This document shows, piece by piece, positions 1 through 4,943 of a DNA stretch of 5,186 nucleotides. Origin of the DNA: Prevotella sp. (GTDB lineage: Bacteria > Bacteroidota > Bacteroidia > Bacteroidales > Bacteroidaceae). The stretch spans positions 1 through 5,186 of the forward strand of contig JAFRMM010000119.1 of NCBI GenBank assembly GCA_017430675.1, read 5' to 3'. The translations under genes were made by a program, and so were the position numbers. The number at the start of each line of letters is the position of its first letter. Position 1 is the first letter of the stretch. Under the pieces are notes generated by a model, which saw only the letters and a list, made by a program, of their open reading frames with translations, had not been told where the DNA came from and did no database searches.

Positions 1-23
1 CATGTCATTTTTCAAGCGAAACA

Positions 24-55
24 TTTGGATATCTCAGATATTTTTCGTACCTTTG
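24..55 (+). promoter_or_regulatory. Bacteroidetes-type promoter upstream of the S8 peptidase
   Basis: TTTG at 24-27 is followed after 20 bp by TACCTTTG at 48-55. This fits the Bacteroidetes primary-sigma consensus of a TTTG -33 box, a spacer of about 19-21 bp and a TAnnTTTG -7 box. Transcription would start at roughly 58-63, on top of the first ATG at 60. The peptidase would then be either leaderless or translated from a later start. A 13-bp palindrome lies in the spacer at 29-41. Confidence 0.75.
29..41. promoter_or_regulatory. 13-bp perfect palindrome in the promoter spacer, possible operator
   Basis: ATATCT (29-34), one central C, then AGATAT (36-41) form a perfect inverted repeat between the -33 and -7 boxes. 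A dimeric repressor site would sit here, but such a short AT-rich palindrome can arise by chance. No regulator gene is in the window. Confidence 0.25.
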
Positions 56-59
56 CAAT

Positions 60-1613
60 ATGTTTCAGAACAACAGCCATCCCCTGAGAAACAAGTGGCA
101 CTTTACGGGAAATAAGTGCCACTTTAGCGCGAATAAGTGCCGCTTAATTTCCAAAAAGCACCACTTATTGCGGCTCGCGTGCCTCCTGTTGGCCGTCCTC
201 TTCTGCGCACCCGCGCTCGCGGGCACACACGGTAAGAAGAAGTACCCGGGCGGGAAATACTTCATCTACCGCTACACCCTGAAGGACAAGGAGGGGTCAC
301 CCTACTCCATCGACCACCCGGGCAGGTGGCTCACCCATAAGTCCGTGGAGCGCAGGAGACGGCAGGGACTGGCCGTCGATTCCACTGACCTGCCCGTGAG
401 CAGCAAGTACCTGCGGCTCATCGAGAAGACGTCGGCAGAGACGGTCAGGCACAGTCAGCAGCGCAATGCCGAATGGACGATCATCGGCACCAGCCGATGG
501 AACAACACGGTACTCGTGCGGTCGAACGACACCACCGTGTTCAGCAGCATCGCCACCCTGCCCTGCGTCGCAAGAGCAGAGAGGGTGTGGGAGTCGCCCG
601 ACTCCATCCCGAAGATGGTGAAGCAGGACTACCACGACTCGTTCAACGCCTGGGACAGCATCAAGGGCGTGGCCTACGGCAACGGTAGGGAACAGATCGA
701 GATGGTGGGCGGTCACCGGCTCCACAACATCGGGATGAAGGGCAAAGGCATCACCATCGCCGTGCTCGACGGCGGCTTCCAGAATGCCGACGCCATCCCT
801 GCCATGCAGCATGCGAACATCATCGGCGCGAAGGACTTCGTCTATCCCAATAGTCCTTATTTCTACCAGGAGACGGACCACGGTACGAAGGTGCTGTCGG
901 CGATGGCCGTCAATGAGCCCGAGGTGCTCGTGGGTACCGCCCCCGACGCCCGCTACTGGCTGTTGCGCTGCGAGGACCAGCAGAGCGAGCAGCCCGTGGA
1001 GGAGGACTACTGGGCGATGGCGGCGGAGTTTGCCGACTCCGTGGGCGTCGATATCATCAACAGCAGCCTCGGCTACAACGACTACGACGGTGACTCGGCC
1101 TACTACCACCAGCGCGACCTCGACGGCAGGACGGCCCTCATCTCGCGCACCGCCTCGATGCTCGCACGGAAGGGCATCATCCTCGTCAACTCGGCGGGCA
1201 ACAGCGGTATGGGCCCGTGGAAGAAGATCGTCTTCCCCTCGGATGCCAACGACATCCTGACCGTCGGCGCCCTGAACCAGGAGAAGAAGAACGCACCGTT
1301 CAGCGGTGTGGGACCCACGCAGGACGGTCGCGTGAAGCCCGACGTGATGGCCCTCGGCAGTCCGGCAGCCCTGATATCGGGGCGCGGCACCGTCATCAGG
1401 GACATGGGCACCTCGTTCTCCACGCCCGTCATCGCCGGACTGGTGGCCTGTCTCTGGCAGGCGCTCCCCGACAAGACGGCCCTGGAGATCATCGACCTCG
1501 TGCGCCAGACGGGCAGCAGTTACCAGGAGCCCGACAATATCTACGGCTACGGCCTCCCGAATTTCTGGAGAGCCTATATGATAGGAAGCCTAGGAAAACC
1601 TAGGAAATCCTAG
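60..1613 (+). CDS. Secreted S8 (subtilisin-like) serine peptidase with propeptide
   Basis: This is a 517-residue subtilisin-family endopeptidase, expected to be exported and to cleave proteins in the periplasm or outside the cell. Residues 37-54 form a hydrophobic signal segment ending in ALA before GTHG, a good signal peptidase I site. Residues 65-180 (YFIYRYTLKDK, then a basic ERRRRQG stretch and DLPVS) look like the propeptide region of Bacteroidetes S8 proteases. The catalytic triad is visible: Asp237 in IAVLDGG, His274 in DHGT and Ser452 in GTSFSTP; Asn381 in NSAGNSG is the oxyanion residue. DGG in place of the more common DTG is an accepted variant. Residues 11-38 are encoded by a 21-bp periodic repeat (NKWHF, NKCHF, NKCRL), so the true start is uncertain; TTG at 168 would give a normal short signal peptide. 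The last nine residues and the stop come from the 10-bp array. I see no type IX sorting domain. The natural substrate is unknown. Confidence 0.9.
   Translation: MFQNNSHPLRNKWHFTGNKCHFSANKCRLISKKHHLLRLACLLLAVLFCAPALAGTHGKKKYPGGKYFIYRYTLKDKEGSPYSIDHPGRWLTHKSVERRRRQGLAVDSTDLPVSSKYLRLIEKTSAETVRHSQQRNAEWTIIGTSRWNNTVLVRSNDTTVFSSIATLPCVARAERVWESPDSIPKMVKQDYHDSFNAWDSIKGVAYGNGREQIEMVGGHRLHNIGMKGKGITIAVLDGGFQNADAIPAMQHANIIGAKDFVYPNSPYFYQETDHGTKVLSAMAVNEPEVLVGTAPDARYWLLRCEDQQSEQPVEEDYWAMAAEFADSVGVDIINSSLGYNDYDGDSAYYHQRDLDGRTALISRTASMLARKGIILVNSAGNSGMGPWKKIVFPSDANDILTVGALNQEKKNAPFSGVGPTQDGRVKPDVMALGSPAALISGRGTVIRDMGTSFSTPVIAGLVACLWQALPDKTALEIIDLVRQTGSSYQEPDNIYGYGLPNFWRAYMIGSLGKPRKS
93..166. repeat. Four near-palindromic 11-mers at exact 21-bp spacing
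   Basis: AAGTGGCACTT (93-103), AAGTGCCACTT (114-124), AAGTGCCGCTT (135-145) and AAGCACCACTT (156-166) start exactly 21 bp apart. The first two are perfect palindromes around a central base and exact reverse complements of each other, so in RNA they can form an 11-bp stem with a 10-nt loop. The last two each carry one departure from symmetry. The 10-bp linkers are not conserved. The period is 7 codons and about two helical turns, so it fits either a captured repeat or a row of binding sites on one DNA face. It lies downstream of the predicted transcription start. Confidence 0.8.
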
Positions 1614-1680
1614 GAAAGCCTAGGAAAACCTAGGAAAGCCTAGGAAAGCCTAGGAAAACCTAGGAAAACCTAGGAAAGCC
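1582..1680. repeat. 10-bp tandem array, unit TAGGAAARCC
   Basis: Nine uninterrupted 10-bp units run from 1591 to 1680, preceded by a 9-bp degenerate unit at 1582-1590. The only variable position is the eighth base: A in four units, G in four and T in one. Each unit junction makes the palindrome CCTAGG, and each unit carries an A3-A4 run in helical phase. The array fills nearly all of the gap between the S8 gene and xseA and overlaps the last codons of the S8 gene. Ten is not a multiple of three, so TAG falls in all three frames across the array. I see no promoter motif in it. Confidence 0.97.
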
Positions 1681-1694
1681 CTAAGACCAAGAGC

Positions 1695-3017
1695 ATGACC
1701 AGCGAAAAGACAATAACCCTCTACGAACTCAATTGCCTCGTGCGCGAGGTCATCGAGTGCGAGATGCCCAATGAATATTGGGTAGAGGCCGAACTGTCGG
1801 AATGCCGCGAGAGCCGAGGCCACTGCTACATGGAGTTGATTCAGAAGGACCCCCAGACGGCGACGCCCGTCGCCAAGGCCTCGGCGAAGTGCTGGGCCTC
1901 GAAATGGATGCTCATCCGCCCCTATTTCGAGCGCACCACGGGACAGCGGCTCCATGCGGGCATGAAGGTGCTGCTGAAGGTCTATGCGCAGTTCCACGAG
2001 GCCTACGGCTTCTCATGGATCGTCACGGACATCGACCCCACCTACACCCTCGGCGACATGGCCCGCAAGCGGCAGGAGATCATCCGGCAGTTGAAGGAGG
2101 AGGGCGTCTTCGACCTGCAGAAGAGTCTCGAACTGCCCGTGTTCTGCCAACATATCGCCGTCATCTCCAGTGAGACGGCAGCAGGCTACGGCGACTTCTG
2201 CAACCAACTGGCCGACAATCCCTACGGGTTCCAGTTCCGCACCCAACTCTTCCCCGCCGTCATGCAGGGCGAAGGCGTGGAGCAGAGCATCATCGCCGCC
2301 CTGGAGAATATCTATTCTCTCACCTCCCACCCCTCACCTCTCACCTCTGCTTTCGACTGTGTCGTGATCATCCGAGGCGGTGGAGCGACGAGTGACATGA
2401 GTGGCTTCGACACGCTGGCGCTGGCAGAGAACGTGGCCAACTTCCCCCTACCTATTATTACAGGTATCGGCCACGAGCGCGACGAGTCGATCCTCGACAT
2501 GGTGAGCCACACCCGTGTGAAGACCCCCACGGCAGCCGCCGCCCTGCTCATCGACCATCTGAAGGCCGTGCTCGACCTGCTCAACGACGCCCAGGACCGT
2601 CTCGCCCACCATGCCCAACAGAGGATTTCCACGCTCAACCTCCAGTTGTCCGCACTCTCGGAGGCCATCCCCAGGCTTCTCTCCATCGTAAGGACCAGAC
2701 AGGAAGCGAGACTGGACGGTCTTTACCAGCGCATGCTCTCGACCATCCAGCAGAAAGCCGTCACCTCGCAGGGTGATATCCGTCAGATGGAACAGAGGCT
2801 GCTGACGGCTCTCGAGCGTAGGCTGACCTCCGAGCGACATCGCATGGAAATGTTCGAGGAGAAAGTGCGCGCCCTCGACCCCGCCCTGCTGCTCAGACGG
2901 GGTTACAGCATCACGCTCTTCAAGGGCAAGGCCGTCAAAGACCCGTCGGAATTGAAGGAAGGCGACGAGATAGAGACACGATTAGAAAAAGGAACCATCA
3001 AATCCATTATCCAATGA
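1695..3017 (+). CDS. xseA: Exodeoxyribonuclease VII large subunit
   Basis: This is the catalytic subunit of exonuclease VII, which works with XseB in the cytoplasm to degrade single-stranded DNA from both ends into short oligonucleotides during repair. The 440-residue length is normal. Residues 7-110 are the OB-fold DNA-binding domain (TLYELNCLVREVI, EYWVEAELSE). The nuclease core follows, with Asp167 in GYGDF, Arg227 in IIRGGG, and His260 and Asp263 in GIGHERD, then the family motif VKTPTAAA (275-282). Residues 285-390 form a long helical, coiled-coil-like region that binds XseB. The C-terminal segment (LDPALLLRRGYSI) is also typical. A 7-bp tandem array at 2317-2347 encodes a loop, LTSHPSPLTS, just before the RGGG strand. 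The first base of the xseB ATG overlaps the last sense codon, and the stop is shared. No promoter is evident in the 81-bp gap upstream, so co-transcription with the S8 gene is possible. Confidence 0.97.
   Translation: MTSEKTITLYELNCLVREVIECEMPNEYWVEAELSECRESRGHCYMELIQKDPQTATPVAKASAKCWASKWMLIRPYFERTTGQRLHAGMKVLLKVYAQFHEAYGFSWIVTDIDPTYTLGDMARKRQEIIRQLKEEGVFDLQKSLELPVFCQHIAVISSETAAGYGDFCNQLADNPYGFQFRTQLFPAVMQGEGVEQSIIAALENIYSLTSHPSPLTSAFDCVVIIRGGGATSDMSGFDTLALAENVANFPLPIITGIGHERDESILDMVSHTRVKTPTAAAALLIDHLKAVLDLLNDAQDRLAHHAQQRISTLNLQLSALSEAIPRLLSIVRTRQEARLDGLYQRMLSTIQQKAVTSQGDIRQMEQRLLTALERRLTSERHRMEMFEEKVRALDPALLLRRGYSITLFKGKAVKDPSELKEGDEIETRLEKGTIKSIIQ
2317..2347. repeat. In-frame 7-bp tandem array inside xseA
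   Basis: CTCTCAC (2317-2323), CTCCCAC (2324-2330), CCCTCAC (2331-2337) and CTCTCAC (2338-2344) are followed by a partial CTC. The first and last full units are identical; the middle two each carry one change. The array encodes a Ser/Pro/Thr-rich loop in XseA between the helix AALENIY and the strand FDCVVIIRGGG. Gain or loss of a single unit would shift the reading frame, whereas three units equal seven residues. Confidence 0.85.
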
Positions 3018-3202
3018 AAGAGATCAAATACGAGGCTGCAATAGCCGAAATTCAGGCCATCGTCAGCAAGATGGAAAACGACGAACTCGACATCGACCAG
3101 ATGTCGGAGCAGTTGAAACGTGCACAGGAACTCATCAAACTCTGCAAGGACAAACTGACGAAAACAGACGAGGAAATCAAGAAAATCCTTGCGGAAACAT
3201 GA
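3014..3202 (+). CDS. xseB: Exodeoxyribonuclease VII small subunit
   Basis: This 62-residue protein is the small subunit of exonuclease VII, several copies of which bind the helical arm of XseA. It is short, charged and almost wholly helical: KYEAAIAEIQAIVSKMENDELDIDQMSEQLKRAQELI carries the family pattern of an N-terminal amphipathic helix (IxxIVxxME), a turn at NDELDID, and a second helix ending at KLCKDKL. Its ATG overlaps the xseA stop as ATGA, the usual sign of translational coupling and fixed stoichiometry. It is slightly shorter than the roughly 80-residue E. coli protein, as is common in Bacteroidetes. The stop lies about 5 bp before the GxxExxY cassette. Confidence 0.93.
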   Translation: MKEIKYEAAIAEIQAIVSKMENDELDIDQMSEQLKRAQELIKLCKDKLTKTDEEIKKILAET

Positions 3203-3226
3203 TAATAGAACATGTAATTATCATGT
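3197..3226 (+). other. 10-bp stem, 10-nt loop hairpin overlapping the xseB stop
   Basis: Bases 3197-3206 (ACATGATAAT) are the exact reverse complement of 3217-3226, separated by 10 nt. The left arm contains the xseB stop codon, and the right arm lies in the left inverted repeat of the GxxExxY cassette. The stem is AT-rich and has no following T-run, so it is a poor intrinsic terminator. It may still stabilise or end the xseAB transcript. Confidence 0.4.
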
Positions 3227-3241
3227 AATTGAACACGAATT
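3216..3241 (+). repeat. Left inverted repeat of the GxxExxY cassette
   Basis: This 26-bp sequence ends in AACACGAATT at 3232-3241 and matches the reverse complement of 3701-3726 at 25 of 26 positions. It also aligns with 4851-4875 of the gene-less copy, which lacks the extra T at 3226. A TTG at 3229-3231, in frame with the GxxExxY gene, lies inside it. Confidence 0.9.
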
Positions 3242-3261
3242 ATTCATATAATATTTCCATT

Positions 3262-3690
3262 ATGAATCCAAAGGATTATAAGAAGTTGGTGTATCAGATT
3301 ATTGGTGCTGCAATGGAAGTACACAGTGAACTAAACTGGGGACTCCTTGAGGCCGTTTACAACGAAGCACTCCATTTAGAGTTGATGGACAGAGGAATAG
3401 ACAACGAACGTGAACAGAATATATCATGTTACTACAAGCACCACCTGATGGAAAAGCATTATCAGATGGATTTGGTCGTGGGTGATATCATCATTGAACT
3501 AAAATCTGTTGATGAACTCACATCAGTTCACCGAGCACAATTATTCAATTATCTCCGTCTGACCAAAAAGCCCATAGGACTACTTATCAATTTTGGACAA
3601 GAAAGCCTACAAGGAGAACGCTATGCCTACGACGAACTCACTAATGAATGCATCCTATTAGATCGCAATATGGATCCAGTCTATCAATAA
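3262..3690 (+). CDS. GxxExxY-family protein, PD-(D/E)XK nuclease-like
   Basis: From ATG 3262 this encodes 142 residues. The family signature GLLEAVY is at 27-33 (G27, E30, Y33). Asp70 in QMDLVV and the Glu79-Leu80-Lys81 triplet in IIIELKSV form a PD-(D/E)XK-like active-site pattern. The later QLFNYLRL (93-100) and GLLINFG (106-112) are also typical, so all key residues are present and the gene looks intact. The family is placed in the PD-(D/E)XK nuclease superfamily, but its substrate and physiological role are not established to my knowledge. ATG 3262 is preferred to TTG 3229, because the extra 11 codons lie partly in the inverted repeat and do not resemble the family N-terminus. GC content is much lower than in xseA or ilvE, which suggests acquired DNA. 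The protein is probably cytoplasmic, with no signal or membrane segment. Confidence 0.92.
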   Translation: MNPKDYKKLVYQIIGAAMEVHSELNWGLLEAVYNEALHLELMDRGIDNEREQNISCYYKHHLMEKHYQMDLVVGDIIIELKSVDELTSVHRAQLFNYLRLTKKPIGLLINFGQESLQGERYAYDELTNECILLDRNMDPVYQ

Positions 3691-3700
3691 TTTCATGACA

Positions 3701-3726
3701 AATTCGTGTTCAATTATATGATAATT
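3701..3726 (-). repeat. Right inverted repeat of the GxxExxY cassette
   Basis: It begins with AATTCGTGTT (3701-3710), 10 bp after the GxxExxY stop codon, and is the reverse complement of 3216-3241 with one mismatch. A second copy, AATTCGTGTC, follows at 3723-3732. In RNA the two ends could pair around the whole gene. Confidence 0.9.
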
Positions 3727-3781
3727 CGTGTCTAAATGAATAAAAACTACACATTTCTCTTTTTTATTAAAAAAAATTGTG

Positions 3782-3789
3782 TACTTTTG
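3782..3789 (+). promoter_or_regulatory. -7 box of the ilvE promoter
   Basis: TACTTTTG matches TAnnTTTG exactly and lies 32 bp before the ilvE ATG, giving a short leader of about 25 nt. No clean TTTG is found 19-21 bp upstream; that stretch is a T-rich run (3759-3767). AAGGA at 3811-3815, 6 nt before the ATG, is a Shine-Dalgarno-like sequence, unusual among the genes here and consistent with strong expression. Confidence 0.65.
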
Positions 3790-3821
3790 CACGAAAATCG
3801 AAACTTTAACAAGGAAGAAAT

Positions 3822-4838
3822 ATGAAGAATCTGGATTGGGGTAGTCTGTCGTTCGGCTACATGAAGACCGACTACAACGTGCGTTGCTACTATCGCGACG
3901 GCAAATGGGGCGAGATAGAAGTCTGCTCCGACGAGTATCTGAACCTGCACATGGCTGCTACGTGTCTGCACTACGGTCAGGAGGCCTTTGAGGGCCTGAA
4001 GGCCTACCGTTGTCCTGACGGTAAGGTGCGCGTGTTCCGCATGGACGAGAATGCCGCCCGTCTGCAGAGCACCTGTCGTGGTATCATGATGCCCGAGGTA
4101 AGCACAGAACTGTTCTGTGAGATGGTGAAGAAGGTGGTGCGCCTGAATCAGGAGTGGATCCCCACCTACGAGAGCGGTGCCACGCTCTATATCCGTCCGC
4201 TGCTCATCGGTACCAGTGCCCAGGTGGGTGTACATCCCGCCAAGGAGTACTGTTTCCTGATCTTCGTCACGCCCGTAGGCCCGTACTTCAAGGGTGGCTT
4301 CGCCGCTAACCCCTACGTGATTATCCGCGACTACGACCGCAGTGCTCCTCTCGGCACAGGTAAGTATAAGGTGGGCGGAAACTACGCAGCCTCGCTCTTC
4401 GCCAACAACCTGGCTCACGAAAAAGGTTATGCCTGTGAGTTCTACCTCGACGCCAAGGAGAAGAAATACATGGACGAGTGCGGCGCAGCCAACTTCTTCG
4501 GTATCAAGGACAACACATACGTCACCCCGAAATCGACCTCTATCCTGCCCTCCATCACGAACAAGTCGTTGATGCAGGTGGCTGAGGATCTGGGCATGAA
4601 GGTAGAGCGTCGTCCGATTCCTGAGGAGGAACTTGAGACCTTCGAGGAGGCTGGTGCCTGTGGTACAGCCGCCGTCATCTCACCTATCTCTTATATCGAC
4701 GACCTCGACACGGGCAAGCGCTACTCCTTCGGCGAGAAGCCGGGTCCGATGTCGAAGAAACTCTTCGATACCCTGCGTGGCATCCAGTATGGTGAGATTG
4801 AGGACAAGCACGGTTGGACGACAATAGTAATAGAATAG
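3822..4838 (+). CDS. ilvE: Branched-chain amino acid aminotransferase
   Basis: This is a cytoplasmic PLP-dependent class IV aminotransferase. It interconverts leucine, isoleucine and valine with their 2-oxo acids, using glutamate and 2-oxoglutarate, which is the last step of their synthesis. The 338-residue length matches the long BCAT type. Residues 50-62 (HYGQEAFEGLKAY) are the conserved N-terminal segment, and R125 in LYIRPLLIG belongs to the conserved core. Lys183 in GTGKYKVGGNYA is the PLP-binding lysine. Glu219 in YMDECGAANFF should contact the pyridine nitrogen, and GTAAVISPI (281-289) is in the cofactor phosphate region. It has its own -7 box and a Shine-Dalgarno-like AAGGA. Its stop codon lies only 4 bp before the gene-less repeat element. 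The gene shows no defect. Confidence 0.97.
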   Translation: MKNLDWGSLSFGYMKTDYNVRCYYRDGKWGEIEVCSDEYLNLHMAATCLHYGQEAFEGLKAYRCPDGKVRVFRMDENAARLQSTCRGIMMPEVSTELFCEMVKKVVRLNQEWIPTYESGATLYIRPLLIGTSAQVGVHPAKEYCFLIFVTPVGPYFKGGFAANPYVIIRDYDRSAPLGTGKYKVGGNYAASLFANNLAHEKGYACEFYLDAKEKKYMDECGAANFFGIKDNTYVTPKSTSILPSITNKSLMQVAEDLGMKVERRPIPEEELETFEEAGACGTAAVISPISYIDDLDTGKRYSFGEKPGPMSKKLFDTLRGIQYGEIEDKHGWTTIVIE

Positions 4839-4842
4839 TATA

Positions 4843-4934
4843 AGAACACGAATTATCACGAATTAAACACGAATTTTTCATCAATCAATGATATGATCAA
4901 TTCATGTTCAATGAGATGGTAATTCGTGTTAAAC
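4843..4934. mobile_element. Gene-less (MITE-like) copy of the GxxExxY cassette ends
   Basis: The left part (4843-4880) aligns with 3207-3247, and the right part (about 4884-4934) aligns with about 3684-3736, allowing small indels. AACACGAATT occurs at 4845-4854 and 4866-4875; AATTCATGTT is at 4899-4908 and AATTCGTGTT at 4921-4930. The outer pair is perfectly complementary over 10 bp and the inner pair has one mismatch, so the whole element can fold into a hairpin with a 23-nt inner loop. It fills the ilvE-trmB gap, 4 bp after one gene and about 9 bp before the next. It may be a deletion derivative of the cassette or an unoccupied repeat of the same family. Confidence 0.7.
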
Positions 4935-4943
4935 AGATAATCT

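Larger units (their letters stand above)
3207..3735 (+). mobile_element. Inverted-repeat-bounded cassette carrying the GxxExxY gene
   Basis: The GxxExxY gene sits between inverted repeats, each with two copies or near-copies of AACACGAATT spaced 22-23 bp apart. The core pair is 3216-3241 and 3701-3726: 26 bp with a single mismatch (3225 versus 3717). Similarity extends outward with small indels to about 3207 and 3735; the outermost motifs are AACATGTAATT on the left and AATTCGTGTC on the right. The boundaries are approximate and I see no clear target-site duplication. The same ends recur without a gene at 4843-4934. There is no transposase inside, so any movement would need a helper or an unknown mechanism. 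Confidence 0.6.

Noticed and set aside
93..166. CRISPR array
   Set aside because: Repeats are only 11 bp with 10-bp spacers, there are four units, and they lie in an open coding frame.
168..230. Lipoprotein signal in the S8 peptidase
   Set aside because: The cysteine follows VLF, which is not a lipobox, whereas ALA before GTHG fits signal peptidase I.
297..1109. Long open frame on the minus strand opposite the S8 gene
   Set aside because: It is an antisense shadow of GC-rich coding sequence. The predicted peptide is low in complexity (rich in V, G, H and D) and resembles no family, while the + strand has a complete catalytic triad.
3229..3252. Sigma70-like promoter, TTGAAC plus TATAAT, before the GxxExxY gene
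   Set aside because: The spacer is only 12 bp, the sequence is part of the repeat, and Bacteroidetes do not use this consensus.
3229..3261. TTG at 3229 as the start of the GxxExxY protein
   Set aside because: The extra codons fall partly in the inverted repeat and add NTNYSYNISI, which does not look like the family N-terminus. ATG 3262 gives the expected start.
3749..3782. Terminator hairpin in the T-rich and A-rich stretch before ilvE
   Set aside because: The arms pair only imperfectly, the run is mostly A/T, and it overlaps the probable ilvE promoter region.
3747..4418. 223-codon open frame on the minus strand opposite ilvE
   Set aside because: It lies antisense to a full-length, well-conserved ilvE, has no recognisable motif, and begins inside that gene.
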